This document shows, piece after piece, positions 35,019 through 43,290 of a stretch of DNA of 64,000 nucleotides. The stretch comes from Mesorhizobium denitrificans (lineage in GTDB: Bacteria > Pseudomonadota > Alphaproteobacteria > Rhizobiales > Rhizobiaceae), in assembly GCF_003403035.1 (NCBI RefSeq), contig NZ_QURN01000009.1, positions 62,001 to 126,000 of the forward strand, written 5' to 3'. A model generated the notes under the pieces. The model was given only the letters and a program-made list of their open reading frames with translations, was not told where the DNA came from and made no database searches. Position 1 is the stretch's first letter. Each line of letters begins with the position of its first letter. Both the position numbers and the translations under genes were made by a program.

Positions 35019-35366
35019 ATGAACGCCACCATATATAAGATCGTTCCGCAATCACTTTGGCGCGAGGCCGAAGCAAGCGGATATTTTGCAGGCAGCCCGG
35101 TCGATCTGGCAGACGGCTATATCCATTTTTCAACGCGTGAGCAGGCGGCGGAAACGGCTGCGAAACATTTCGTCGGCCAGTCTGATCTTCTGCTGGCAGC
35201 GATTGACACTGCGGCGCTGGCGGGGCGGCTCAAATATGAACCTTCGCGGGGCGGCGCGCTGTTTCCGCACCTTTATGAAAAGCTCGACCTGCGGGCGGTG
35301 AAATGGGTTCAGCCGCTGCCGCTTGGGCCGGATGGGCGGCACATATTTCCGCCGCTGGAGGACTGA
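35019..35366 (+). CDS. DUF952 family protein
   Basis: The 115-residue soluble protein has the DUF952 pattern: IYKIVPQSLWREAEASGYF, GSPVDLADGYIHFSTREQ, LLLAAIDTAAL, LKYEPSRGGALFPHLYEKLD and a final GPDGRHIFPPLED. The fold is thought to resemble small ADP-ribosyl or glutathione-S-transferase-associated domains, but the activity is unknown. The ATG at 35019 matches the family start. The pyrD start lies two bases after the stop, so the two genes form an operon, an arrangement seen often in Rhizobiales. Confidence 0.9.
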   Translation: MNATIYKIVPQSLWREAEASGYFAGSPVDLADGYIHFSTREQAAETAAKHFVGQSDLLLAAIDTAALAGRLKYEPSRGGALFPHLYEKLDLRAVKWVQPLPLGPDGRHIFPPLED

Positions 35367-35368
35367 GC

Positions 35369-36457
35369 TTGCTGCTGGACCGGTTAGGCAAATCGCTTCT
35401 GTTTTCATTCGACCCGGAAACGGCTCACGGCCTTTCGCTGCGCGCGCTGAAATGCGGATTGCCGCCCATTGCGGGTGCGCCCCGCGACAAGCGCCTGCAG
35501 GTGGAAATAGCTGGACTGGTGTTTCCGAATCCGCTCGGCATGGCGGCAGGTTACGACAAGAACGCCGAAGTGCCGGATGCGCTGCTGCGGCTCGGTTTTG
35601 GATTTGCGGAAGTTGGCACGATCACGCCGCTTGCGCAGCCGGGCAATCCGAAACCGCGCATTTTCCGGCTGGAAGCAGATGGCGCTGTGATCAATCGTCT
35701 TGGCTTCAACAATGAAGGTCATGGCGCTGCGGAAAAGCGGCTGAAAGCGCGCGCGGGCCGCGCCGGGATCGTTGGCGTGAATATCGGCGCGAACAAGGAC
35801 AGCGCGGATCGCGCGGCGGACTACGAGCTTGGCGTGAAGCGGTTCGTCGGCCTTGCCAGCTATCTGACGGCCAATATTTCTTCGCCGAACACGCCGGGCC
35901 TGCGCAACATGCAGTCGCGCGAGCATCTGTCCGATTTGCTGACGCGAGTGATGACAACTCGCGATGCGCATAGGCCCCAGGGCCGACATGTTCCGGTATT
36001 TCTCAAGATCGCGCCTGATCTTGGCGAGGCAGAGCTGGACGATATTGCCGCCGAACTGCTGGACAAGCGCGTCGATGGATTGATCGTTTCCAACACGACG
36101 ATTGCGCGACCGCCGCTCAAAACGCCGGGCGTGGCGGGCGAAGCCGGTGGGCTTTCGGGCGTGCCGCTGTTTGCACGCTCAACGGCGGTGCTGGCCCGAA
36201 TGCGGCAGCGGCTTGGCGAGCATTTTCCTATCATTGGCGTGGGTGGCGTGGATTCAGCCGAGACTGCGCTTGAGAAAATTCGAGCCGGAGCCGATCTCGT
36301 GCAGCTTTACACCGGGCTGATTTATGGGGGCCCGACGCTGCCGGCGCGCATCGTTTCAGGCATGCTCGCAGAAGTGCAGCAAACCGGGGCGGCAAACATT
36401 CGCGAGTTGCGCGACAGCCGCTTAGCACATTGGCTCGATCAGCCGCTCGACGGGTGA
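35369..36457 (+). CDS. pyrD: dihydroorotate dehydrogenase (quinone), class 2
   Basis: PyrD oxidises dihydroorotate to orotate in pyrimidine synthesis, passing electrons to quinone at the inner membrane. The 362-residue length and the N-terminal helix before the barrel (LDRLGKSLLFSFDPETAHGL) are those of class 2. Motifs are NPLGMAAGYDKNAEVPDALL, EVGTITPLAQPGNPKPRIFR, NRLGFNNEGH, NISSPNTPGLR with the catalytic serine, and IGVGGVDSAETALEKI. A TTG start at 35369 with GGAGG seven bases upstream is preferred. Its last 19 bases overlap the 3' end of the MATE exporter gene on the other strand. Confidence 0.95.
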   Translation: MLLDRLGKSLLFSFDPETAHGLSLRALKCGLPPIAGAPRDKRLQVEIAGLVFPNPLGMAAGYDKNAEVPDALLRLGFGFAEVGTITPLAQPGNPKPRIFRLEADGAVINRLGFNNEGHGAAEKRLKARAGRAGIVGVNIGANKDSADRAADYELGVKRFVGLASYLTANISSPNTPGLRNMQSREHLSDLLTRVMTTRDAHRPQGRHVPVFLKIAPDLGEAELDDIAAELLDKRVDGLIVSNTTIARPPLKTPGVAGEAGGLSGVPLFARSTAVLARMRQRLGEHFPIIGVGGVDSAETALEKIRAGADLVQLYTGLIYGGPTLPARIVSGMLAEVQQTGAANIRELRDSRLAHWLDQPLDG

Positions 36458-37800
36458 ATGGAAGGCAGGCGCGCGCGCAAGATCCTCAGCAGTGTGAAGC
36501 CGCGAAACAGCAGGAATACGTGAAGTGCTGCCCACAGGCCGCTATTGCCGAACCGCGACGGCAGCAGCCACAAGCAGACCAAAAATGCGGCGAGCGAAAG
36601 CAGCATCATGTTGCGCATATCGCGCGACCATGTTGCCCCGATGAAAACGCCGTCCATCTGAAACGCGAGCACGCCGCTTATTGCGGTGAGCGCAGCCCAT
36701 GGCAGATAGCGTATCGCTTCTGATTGCACGTCGCGCGCGGTGGTCATTGCTTCGATCACCGGCTTGCCGAACAACAGGAAAAAAGCCGCGCAGAGAATGG
36801 CAAGCGCGAACCCCCATATGGCGGTGAGCCGAATGGCTTGCAGGAGTGGCTTTCTGGCGCGCGCGCCGATTGCCCTGCCCGCAAGCTGTTCGGCGGCGGT
36901 TGCGAAGCCATCCAGAAAGAAGCTGGAAATCATGAAAAGGTGCATCAGAACGGCATTTGCCGCTAGCGTGACCGTGCCGAGCGACGCGCCCTCGCGCGCA
37001 AAAAGCGCAAAGGCGGTGAGAAGGCAGAAGGAGCGCACCATGATGTCGCCGTTCAACGCAAGCATGGCGCGCACGGCGACGAGGTCGCGCAGCTTTTGCC
37101 AATTGATCGGCGGCATGAGCCGGAAACGAACAGACAAAACGGCGAGGCCAGTGAACATCGCGACAAGTTCCGCCGTGAAAGTGCCCCATGCGACACCGGC
37201 AACGCCCCAACCCAGATGAAGGCCGAGAAAAATCGACAAGGCGATGTTGACGCAGTTCAACACAAGCTGGAGCGTAAGGCCCAGAAAGCCCTCGCCGCGC
37301 CCAAGCACATAGCCGAGAATTGCGTAATTCATGAGCGCGAAGGGGGCGGAAAGGCAGCGGATTCGCACATATTGATCGAGCGCGACATTGACCGCCGGTT
37401 CTGCGCCCATAAAGCGCTGACCGATCAGCGAGATGAACGGGGAAAGTGCTGCGATTACGATACCGATGAACGCTGCGAGCAACGCCGCCCGCACGAAGAC
37501 AAGCCGTTGTTCGAGTTCATCGCCGCGACCGAATGCCTGCGCGATAAGACCCGTCGTTGCGGAGCGCAGCGAGTTGAACGTGGAGAACACAACATCGAAA
37601 ACGATTGCGCCTGCGGCCAACCCACCGATCAGCGCGGCGCTGCCCAACTGGCCTACAACTGCCGTATCCACCAGGCCGATGAACGGCGTGGTTACATAGG
37701 CAAGCGTCATCGGCACCGCGATGGCAAGCACCGTGCGGTTCGTAACCTCAAATGGCCGAGTTGAGTCTTGCAGTTGCCACCCCTTGATGCTCCGTTGCAA
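36439..37800 (-). CDS. MATE-family efflux transporter (DinF-like)
   Basis: The 453-residue inner-membrane protein has about twelve spans in two similar halves. The first half opens NRTVLAIAVPMTLAYVTTPFIG and LVDTAVVGQLGSAALIGGLA; the second begins near residue 235. The DinF-type features are the early VDTAVVG and the paired FDVVFSTFNSLRSATTGLIAQAFG. Such proteins export drugs or metabolites against sodium or protons; the substrate is unknown. The start is uncertain: TTG at 37800 is the upstream limit I use, and no ATG precedes the first span. It converges with pyrD, and the two 3' ends overlap by 19 bases. Confidence 0.9.
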   Translation of the reverse strand: MQRSIKGWQLQDSTRPFEVTNRTVLAIAVPMTLAYVTTPFIGLVDTAVVGQLGSAALIGGLAAGAIVFDVVFSTFNSLRSATTGLIAQAFGRGDELEQRLVFVRAALLAAFIGIVIAALSPFISLIGQRFMGAEPAVNVALDQYVRIRCLSAPFALMNYAILGYVLGRGEGFLGLTLQLVLNCVNIALSIFLGLHLGWGVAGVAWGTFTAELVAMFTGLAVLSVRFRLMPPINWQKLRDLVAVRAMLALNGDIMVRSFCLLTAFALFAREGASLGTVTLAANAVLMHLFMISSFFLDGFATAAEQLAGRAIGARARKPLLQAIRLTAIWGFALAILCAAFFLLFGKPVIEAMTTARDVQSEAIRYLPWAALTAISGVLAFQMDGVFIGATWSRDMRNMMLLSLAAFLVCLWLLPSRFGNSGLWAALHVFLLFRGFTLLRILRARLPSIHPSSG

Positions 37801-37839
37801 TTATCCCAGCTTCCGAGCGATTCCAATTGATAAGCCGAC

Positions 37840-38739
37840 ATGCCGCTGCATATCGTGACACACCCTGACTATGATGCGGGCTTTCCCGCAACGCATCGCT
37901 TCCCTATGGGAAAATATACAGCGCTGATGCAGGCGCTTGAAGAGCGCGCCCTGCTCGCGACGAGCTACGTTCACCGTCCAGCACCCGCGCCTGCCAATTG
38001 GCTCGCACTCGCGCATGACCGGACGTATGTCGATCAGGTGATTGCGTGCGCCGTGCCGAAGCCTATCGAACGGGAAATTGGCTTTCCAATTGTGGAGCGC
38101 ACGTCGCGCCGCGCACTGCTGGCGTGCGGCGGCACTATTCTCGCCGCGCGGCTGGCGCTGGAACATGGCATTGCCTGCAATACTGCAGGCGGCAGCCACC
38201 ACGCACGACGGATGCAGGGCGCCGGTTTTTGCACGCTAAACGATGTCGCGGTCGCGTCTCGCCTCCTGCTTTCCGAAGGGTTGGCGGGGAACATCTTGAT
38301 CGTCGACCTGGACGTGCATCAGGGTGACGGCACGGCGGAGATTTTGACCCATGAGCCGCGCGCGTTTACGTTTTCAATGCACGGCGCGCGAAACTATCCG
38401 GTGCGCAAGGTTGCGTCCGACCTGGACGTGGCGCTACCGGATGGGACTGGCGATGACGCTTATCTTGGCGAGTTGGCACAAACGCTCGCGACTTTGCCGG
38501 ATCGCGATTGGGATATCGTTTTCTACAATGCAGGCGTTGATCCGCACGCGGTCGATCAACTCGGAAGGCTTTCGCTTTCAAGCGATGGACTACGGCGGCG
38601 CGACGAAATGGTTGTTCGCCATTTCAAAGAGCGAGCGATACCGCTGTGCGGCGTGATTGGCGGCGGCTATTCGCAGGATATTGCCGAGCTGGCCGCGCGC
38701 CACGCGATACTCTTTGATGTCGCGGCGCGCTTCGCCTAG
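37840..38739 (+). CDS. histone-deacetylase-family protein (class IV-like)
   Basis: The 299-residue cytoplasmic zinc hydrolase has the deacetylase signatures: GGSHHARRMQGAGFCTLNDV with the tandem histidines, VDLDVHQGDGTAEIL with two zinc ligands, the FNAGVD-type third ligand in FYNAGVDPHAVDQLG and a late GGGYS tyrosine (VIGGGYSQDIAEL). The short N-terminus and the SMHGARNYP segment resemble HDAC11-like bacterial proteins, which may act as deacylases on small molecules or proteins. It is transcribed alone and divergently from the MATE exporter gene 39 bases away, so the two share a promoter region. Confidence 0.92.
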   Translation: MPLHIVTHPDYDAGFPATHRFPMGKYTALMQALEERALLATSYVHRPAPAPANWLALAHDRTYVDQVIACAVPKPIEREIGFPIVERTSRRALLACGGTILAARLALEHGIACNTAGGSHHARRMQGAGFCTLNDVAVASRLLLSEGLAGNILIVDLDVHQGDGTAEILTHEPRAFTFSMHGARNYPVRKVASDLDVALPDGTGDDAYLGELAQTLATLPDRDWDIVFYNAGVDPHAVDQLGRLSLSSDGLRRRDEMVVRHFKERAIPLCGVIGGGYSQDIAELAARHAILFDVAARFA

Positions 38740-38748
38740 GTCCTTACG

Positions 38749-39006
38749 CTAGCGCCGCAAATTCAGGATGCGGATGATGATGAACGCGGGAATGACAATC
38801 GCTGCGCCGAGCAGAATGTAGGCAAATATTCGGTCGAAAGCGCGGAAGCCCATGTTCCACAGGTTCATGAAAAAGCGCTCGATGCCGTACAGAACATCCA
38901 TCGGCGACCAGCCGAAGGCGCTCATGACCATGCCAACGATCAGCGAAACCACCAGCAGTTTCAGCAGAACACGCAGCGGGCTGTCGCCCAAAAACCGGTC
39001 GAGCAA
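38749..39006 (-). CDS. DUF6460-type small membrane protein
   Basis: The 85-residue protein has two membrane segments (LLKLLVVSLIVGMVMSAFGW and FAYILLGAAIVIPAFIIIRIL). Between them is a conserved amphipathic part, SPMDVLYGIERFFMNLWNMG. This matches a short Rhizobiales family that I know as DUF6460. Its function is unknown. It converges with the deacetylase gene, nine bases apart. The start ATG at 39006 is preceded by GGAGAA. It is probably in the inner membrane with both termini in the cytoplasm. Confidence 0.78.
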   Translation of the reverse strand: MLDRFLGDSPLRVLLKLLVVSLIVGMVMSAFGWSPMDVLYGIERFFMNLWNMGFRAFDRIFAYILLGAAIVIPAFIIIRILNLRR

Positions 39007-39139
39007 AGGCGTTCTCCTACATTCATTGGCCGGAATCAGCGTTCGGCCCTGCTATCAGATACGTTTCCCACGCCGATCGTTCAAGAATAAGGAATTGCTA
39101 TTGAAGCCGGTGCGGGCTCTGTGATAGCGAAATTCCCGC

Positions 39140-39213
39140 GCGGGTGTATCTCAATGGTAGAGAAGCAGCTTCCCAAGCTGATGACGAGGGTTCGATTCCC
39201 TTCACCCGCTCCA
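39140..39213 (+). tRNA. tRNA-Gly (anticodon CCC), CCA encoded
   Basis: GCGGGTG pairs with CACCCGC as acceptor stem. The anticodon loop TTCCCAA gives CCC. The T-arm is GAGGG-TTCGATT-CCCTT and CCA ends at 39213. The D-stem reads TCTC/GAGA instead of the commoner GCTC/GAGC, and the top pair of the anticodon stem is mismatched, both within normal variation. Confidence 0.95.
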
Positions 39214-39290
39214 ACAATTTTGGAACTAATGCGCCGCTGGCCGGTTCTCGCCTTCTCGACCGTTTGTCGAATGCACGGAAGGAGGCTTTC

Positions 39291-39506
39291 ATGTTCCGTC
39301 TCGTCGCCACTGCCCTGCTTGGCTATGTGGCTATGCGCATCGTTCGCGAAATAACCGATACCGTTCCCGAAGATTTTGGCTCGCACTTGCCGCAGCAGCA
39401 TCGCCGCGCGCGGCCAAAAGCCAGCGCGGCGGCTGCGAAAAAGCGGCCAGCCCGGCGCAAGCAAGCCACCAAGGGCGCGCCGGCAGGTGCAGCGGGTGCG
39501 GCTTAA
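39291..39506 (+). CDS. small membrane protein with basic alanine-rich tail
   Basis: The 71-residue product has an N-terminal hydrophobic helix (MFRLVATALLGYVAMRIVRE). A polar stretch, DTVPEDFGSHLPQQH, and a lysine/arginine/alanine tail (RRARPKASAAAAKKRPARRK) follow. GGAGG five bases upstream fixes the ATG at 39291. The basic tail would face the cytoplasm and could contact nucleic acid or phospholipid. No family is recognised. It lies 77 bases after tRNA-Gly, and its last four bases overlap the stop of the convergent aminotransferase gene. Confidence 0.65.
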   Translation: MFRLVATALLGYVAMRIVREITDTVPEDFGSHLPQQHRRARPKASAAAAKKRPARRKQATKGAPAGAAGAA

Positions 39507-40684
39507 AGCACTGAAACGATAGCTTTTGCCAGCTCTTCCAGCCTGTCGTCCGGCAGGCCGGCGACGTTTATGCGGCTGTCATCCACCATGTAGATTCCGT
39601 GTTCGGCGCGCAGGCGATGGACTTGTTCCACCGTAAGACCAAGGCGCGAGAACATGCCGCGATGGCGCGCCACAAAGTCGAACCGGTCCGAATTCGATTG
39701 TCTGCGCAGAGCTTCCGCCAGACCTTCACGCAGCTTGATCATGCGGGAGCGGACGGCTTCCAGTTCGGCCTTCCAGTCCGCGCGCAGTTCAGGGTCGGTG
39801 AGAACCAGCCGAACCGAAGCGGCGCCGTGATCTGGCGGCATGGAATACATGGCGCGGGCAACGGCCAGCAATTGGGTGAACGCGACATTGGCTTCCGCCT
39901 CGTCGCGGCACATCAGGATCGCTGCGCCGACGCGGTCGCGATAGACTGAAAAGTTTTTCGAGCAGCTTGCCGCCACGGCCATTTCAGGAACCACCCGCGC
40001 CAGAATGCGCACACCTGCGGCATCCGGTTCGAGGCCATCGCCAAAGCCCTGATAGGCAAGGTCTATGAACGGGAAAAGTTGCTTTTCAACCATCAGCGCG
40101 GCGACTTTTTCCCACTGATCGGTCGTCAGGTTCGCGCCTGTCGGGTTGTGGCAGCAGCCGTGCAGAACAACAATGTCGCCCGCCTTCGCCTGACGGAGCG
40201 CGGCCACCATTTCGTCAAAGCGCACTGTGCCGGTGGCCGCGTCGAAATAGGGATAGGTTCGCGTCTTGAGGCCAGCGGACTCGATGATTGGAATGTGGTT
40301 CGGCCAGGTTGGGTCTGAAAGCCAGACGTCAGCGTGTGGACGCGCCCTGTTCAGCACCTCCGCAATGACGCGCAGCGAACCCGAACCACCGGGGGCCTGC
40401 GCCGCGCGAAGGCGCGTCGTGTCGGCATTGTCACCAAAGACCAGTTCAATCATCGCGGCGTTGAACGCAAGATCGCCAGCCATGCCGAGATAAGTCTTGG
40501 TGGTCTGTTCGCTGTAGAGGCGCTTTTCCGCTTCGCGAACTGCGCGCATGATCGGCGTTCGGCCTTCGTTGTCCTTATAGACCCCGACGCCAAGATCGAG
40601 TTTGTTGGGCCGCGGATCCTCACGGTACATGCCGATGAGGGCGATGATCTTGTCTGGCGCAGCAGGCTTCAGCGTTTCGAACAT
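39503..40684 (-). CDS. aromatic/aspartate aminotransferase (class I-alpha)
   Basis: The 393-residue cytoplasmic PLP enzyme has the class I-alpha pattern of AspC/TyrB: LDLGVGVYKDNEGRTPIMRA, TYLGMAGDLAFN, GGSGSLRVIAEVL, DPTWPNHIPII, LHGCCHNPTGANLT, IDLAYQGFGDGLE, the PLP lysine in SCSKNFSVYRDRVG, and RHRGMFSRLGL. The choice between aromatic and aspartate preference cannot be made by eye; TyrB-like is common in this position in Rhizobiales annotations. It is followed by a 71-codon convergent gene overlapping by four bases. A 79-base gap separates it from the dCTP deaminase gene upstream, on the same strand. Confidence 0.92.
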   Translation of the reverse strand: MFETLKPAAPDKIIALIGMYREDPRPNKLDLGVGVYKDNEGRTPIMRAVREAEKRLYSEQTTKTYLGMAGDLAFNAAMIELVFGDNADTTRLRAAQAPGGSGSLRVIAEVLNRARPHADVWLSDPTWPNHIPIIESAGLKTRTYPYFDAATGTVRFDEMVAALRQAKAGDIVVLHGCCHNPTGANLTTDQWEKVAALMVEKQLFPFIDLAYQGFGDGLEPDAAGVRILARVVPEMAVAASCSKNFSVYRDRVGAAILMCRDEAEANVAFTQLLAVARAMYSMPPDHGAASVRLVLTDPELRADWKAELEAVRSRMIKLREGLAEALRRQSNSDRFDFVARHRGMFSRLGLTVEQVHRLRAEHGIYMVDDSRINVAGLPDDRLEELAKAIVSVL

Positions 40685-40763
40685 TTCTTTACTCGCGGAA
40701 AGATTTTGCGCCGCCTCTTAACCGACGCAAGGGAAAATTGACAGGGCTAAACGCGCCCGGCGC

Positions 40764-41912
40764 TTAAGCCCTGAAATGTTTGGAGAGTTTCAAGCCCTGC
40801 GCCTGGTAGTTTGAGCCGAGATCGGTGCCGTAAAGCGCCTTGGGCCGTGACAGCATATGTTCGTAAACAAGTCGCCCGACAATCTGGCCATGCTCAAGGA
40901 TGAACGGCACTTCATGGCTGCGCACCTCCAGCACAGCGCGACTGCCGGTGCCGCCCGCTGACGAATTGCCGAAACCGGGATCGAAGAAGCCAGCGTAATG
41001 AACGCGGAATTCTCCCACCAGTGGATCGAACGGCGTCATTTCGGCAGCATAAAGCGGCGGCACATGCACCGCCTCGCGCGATACGAGAATGTAAAATTCA
41101 TCCGGATCGAGAATGAGTTCGCCAGGCCCCCCATGCCGATGGATCGGCTCCCAGAAATCCAGCACAGATTGCGCACCACGCTTGTCTACATCAATCAGGC
41201 CGGTGTGGTGCTTGCCACGATAGCCGATGAGGCCGTCGCGGTCGCCTTCGAGGTCGATAGACAGCGCGATGCCACCGCCCGAGATGCTCGGCTTTTCGGC
41301 GGCGACCAGCGTGTCGCTATCGTGCAGGCCGTGCAGTTCGGTTTCGTTCAGCAGCGAATTGCCTTTACGGAAACGCACCTGCGAGAGCCGTGACCCGGTG
41401 CGCGCGATGATCGGGAAGGTGCGCGGGCTGACTTCCATATAGAGCGGGCCATCATAACCGGCGGCGATCTTGTCGAACTCCCGGCCACGGTCTGTCATGA
41501 CGCGCGTGAAAATATCGAGACGCCCGGTGGAGCTTTTCGGATTGGCCGAAGCTGAAATATCTGCGGGCAGCTTTAGCCGCTCAAGCAACGGCACAATGTA
41601 AACGCAGCCGGTTTCGAGAACCGCGCCGTTCGTCAGGTCGATTTCATGCAGCTTCAGCCGATCAAGCTTCGCGGCAACAGTGCTTTCCGGCCCCGGCAAA
41701 AAGCTGGCGCGCACGCGGTAAGCCTTTTCGCCCAGGCGCAGATCGAGGCTTGCGGGCTGTATCTGGTCAGAATCGAGCGCGCGCGCCGCAATCAACGCGC
41801 CACTGGAAAACAATTCCGCTATATCGCGGTCGGGAAGTATGCCTGTCTGCCGCAAGGACCAATAACCAGATTGTACTGGCTCGACGTTTAACGCCGCTTT
41901 CGATTGACGCAA
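40764..41912 (-). CDS. 2'-deoxycytidine 5'-triphosphate deaminase (duplicated type)
   Basis: The protein is about 380 residues, twice the size of the ordinary Dcd, and consists of two dUTPase/Dcd-like halves. The first half has ILPDRDIAELFSSGALI, SLDLRLGEKAYRV and ANPKSSTGRLDIFTRVMTD; the second has IDLEGDRDGLIGYRGKHHTG, FYILVSREAVHVPP and GFFDPGFGN. This double-domain dCTP deaminase (dUTP precursor supply) is typical of alphaproteobacteria. The start is uncertain: TTG at 41912 is the upstream limit, but similarity begins near residue 22, so a later TTG (codon 20) is possible. The SAM-II riboswitch of metZ begins 30 bases upstream on the other strand. Confidence 0.88.
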   Translation of the reverse strand: MRQSKAALNVEPVQSGYWSLRQTGILPDRDIAELFSSGALIAARALDSDQIQPASLDLRLGEKAYRVRASFLPGPESTVAAKLDRLKLHEIDLTNGAVLETGCVYIVPLLERLKLPADISASANPKSSTGRLDIFTRVMTDRGREFDKIAAGYDGPLYMEVSPRTFPIIARTGSRLSQVRFRKGNSLLNETELHGLHDSDTLVAAEKPSISGGGIALSIDLEGDRDGLIGYRGKHHTGLIDVDKRGAQSVLDFWEPIHRHGGPGELILDPDEFYILVSREAVHVPPLYAAEMTPFDPLVGEFRVHYAGFFDPGFGNSSAGGTGSRAVLEVRSHEVPFILEHGQIVGRLVYEHMLSRPKALYGTDLGSNYQAQGLKLSKHFRA

Positions 41913-41942
41913 GCCAAGCCGAGGTCTAAAGGAGCTTTATCC

Positions 41943-41993
41943 CGTGGTGATTTGGCCGGTCGGCTTGCAGCCACGTTAAACAAGTCGCTAAAG
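41943..41993 (+). promoter_or_regulatory. SAM-II riboswitch aptamer of metZ
   Basis: CGTGG (41943-41947) pairs with CCACG (41971-41975) to form P1. The loop has the conserved TGATTTG and GGCTTGCAG, and the tail has AAGTCGCTAAAGGG, which forms the pseudoknot. This matches the SAM-II (metA) consensus closely. SAM binding should lower expression of the methionine gene downstream. Confidence 0.96.
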
Positions 41994-42008
41994 GGCCGTG
42001 GACGGAAC

Positions 42009-42041
42009 CCGGCTTTGCGACTTTCGCGAGCCGGTTTTTTT
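42009..42041 (+). terminator. SAM-II expression platform: intrinsic terminator
   Basis: CCGGCT-TT-GCGA (42009-42020) pairs with TCGC-G-AGCCGG (42024-42034) and is followed by TTTTTTT. The 5' arm and loop bases GCGACTT (42017-42023) are perfectly complementary to AAGTCGC (41982-41988) in the aptamer's pseudoknot strand, giving an antiterminator that excludes both the aptamer and the terminator. Confidence 0.9.
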
Positions 42042-42060
42042 ATGTCTGGAACTAAAGAAA

Positions 42061-43245
42061 ATGTCGAAAACGCGCAATTTTAGACCCGCCACTAATCTCG
42101 TACATGGCGGCACCATGCGCTCCGGTTTCGGCGAAACCTCTGAGGCGATCTATCTTACGCAAGGTTTCGTGTACGACAGCGCGGAGGGCGCGGAAGCCCG
42201 CTTCAAAGGCGAGGAACCCGGCTTCATTTATTCGCGCTATGCGAACCCGACGGTCGATATGTTCGAGCGGCGCATGTGCTTACTGGAAGGCGCAGAAGAA
42301 GCACGCGCAATGTCTTCCGGCATGGCCGCAGTCTCAAATGCGCTGTTGTGCGGAGTGAAAGCGGGCGACCATGTGCTTGCAGCGAAAGCGCTGTTCGGTT
42401 CCTGCCGGTATATCATCGAAACACTCATGCCGCGCTACGGGATTGAATCGACGCTGGTGGATGGCTCGAAGGTGGAAAACTGGGCAAACGCGGTGCGCCC
42501 CAACACCAAGCTCATGTTTCTTGAAAGCCCGACAAATCCAACGCTGGAAGTTGTCGATATTCGCGCTGTCGCCGACATCGCCAATTCGATCGGCGCAACG
42601 TTGGTGGTGGACAATGTTTTCGCAACGCCACTGCAACAGAAGCCCTTGGAGCTCGGCGCGCATGTCGTCGTCTATTCCGCGACAAAGCATATTGATGGTC
42701 AAGGTCGCTGTCTTGGCGGCGTGGTGTTGTCGAACAAAAAGTGGATCGACGAGAACTTGCACGAGTATTTCCGGCACACGGGGCCGTCGCTTTCGCCATT
42801 CAATGCATGGACATTGTTGAAGGGGTTGGAGACGCTGCCGCTGCGCGTGAAGCAGGCGACCGAATCCGCTGGACGCATTGCAGATTTTCTTGCCGACCAC
42901 CCCAAGGTGGCGCGAGTGGTTTATCCGGGGCGCGCCGACCATCCACAGGCCGATATTATCAAGCGGCAGATGAGCGGTGGATCAACCTTGATCTGTTTCG
43001 ACGTGAAGGGTGGTAAGAAATCGGCCTATGCATTTGAAAACGGACTCGAAATCATTCGAATTTCCAACAATCTCGGCGATACGAAGAGCCTGATCACGCA
43101 CCCCGCAACGACCACTCACAAAAACGTGCCCGAAGAGGCGCGCGCGGAACTCGGCATCGATGCCGGAACGCTACGTCTGTCGGTTGGTCTGGAAGACACG
43201 GACGATCTCTTGGAGGAAATCGAAAGCGCGCTGGCCAAGGTTTGA
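42061..43245 (+). CDS. metZ: O-succinylhomoserine sulfhydrylase
   Basis: MetZ joins O-succinylhomoserine and sulphide to homocysteine, using pyridoxal phosphate, in methionine synthesis. The 394-residue product shows the trans-sulfuration family motifs: NLVHGGTMRSGFGETSEAIY, YSRYANPTVDMFERRM, SSGMAAVSNALLCGVKAGDH, FLESPTNPTLEVVDI, DNVFATPLQQKP and the PLP lysine in VVYSATKHIDGQGRCLGG. ISNNLGDTKSLITHPATTTH comes near the end. The ATG at 42061 is in the family frame; an ATG at 42042 opens only a 13-codon frame. It is controlled by the SAM-II riboswitch just upstream. The stop is followed by a repeat-type hairpin. Confidence 0.95.
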   Translation: MSKTRNFRPATNLVHGGTMRSGFGETSEAIYLTQGFVYDSAEGAEARFKGEEPGFIYSRYANPTVDMFERRMCLLEGAEEARAMSSGMAAVSNALLCGVKAGDHVLAAKALFGSCRYIIETLMPRYGIESTLVDGSKVENWANAVRPNTKLMFLESPTNPTLEVVDIRAVADIANSIGATLVVDNVFATPLQQKPLELGAHVVVYSATKHIDGQGRCLGGVVLSNKKWIDENLHEYFRHTGPSLSPFNAWTLLKGLETLPLRVKQATESAGRIADFLADHPKVARVVYPGRADHPQADIIKRQMSGGSTLICFDVKGGKKSAYAFENGLEIIRISNNLGDTKSLITHPATTTHKNVPEEARAELGIDAGTLRLSVGLEDTDDLLEEIESALAKV

Positions 43246-43253
43246 GGAAAGCA

Positions 43254-43287
43254 CCCCTCATCCGCCTGCCGGCACCCGGATGAGGGG
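43254..43287. repeat. dispersed intergenic repeat with hairpin, copy 2
   Basis: CCCCTCATCCGCCTGCCGG (43254-43272) is identical to the complement of the copy at 56085-56103. Here CCCCTCATCCG (43254-43264) pairs with CGGATGAGGGG (43277-43287), forming a hairpin between the convergent metZ and YjbR-type genes. It may end both transcripts, although it has no T-run. Confidence 0.78.
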
Positions 43288-43290
43288 TAA

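Noticed and set aside
42042-42083. ATG 19 bases before the metZ start as a possible alternative start
   Set aside because: It is out of frame with metZ and gives only a 13-codon frame. It could be a minor upstream frame, but there is no evidence for it.
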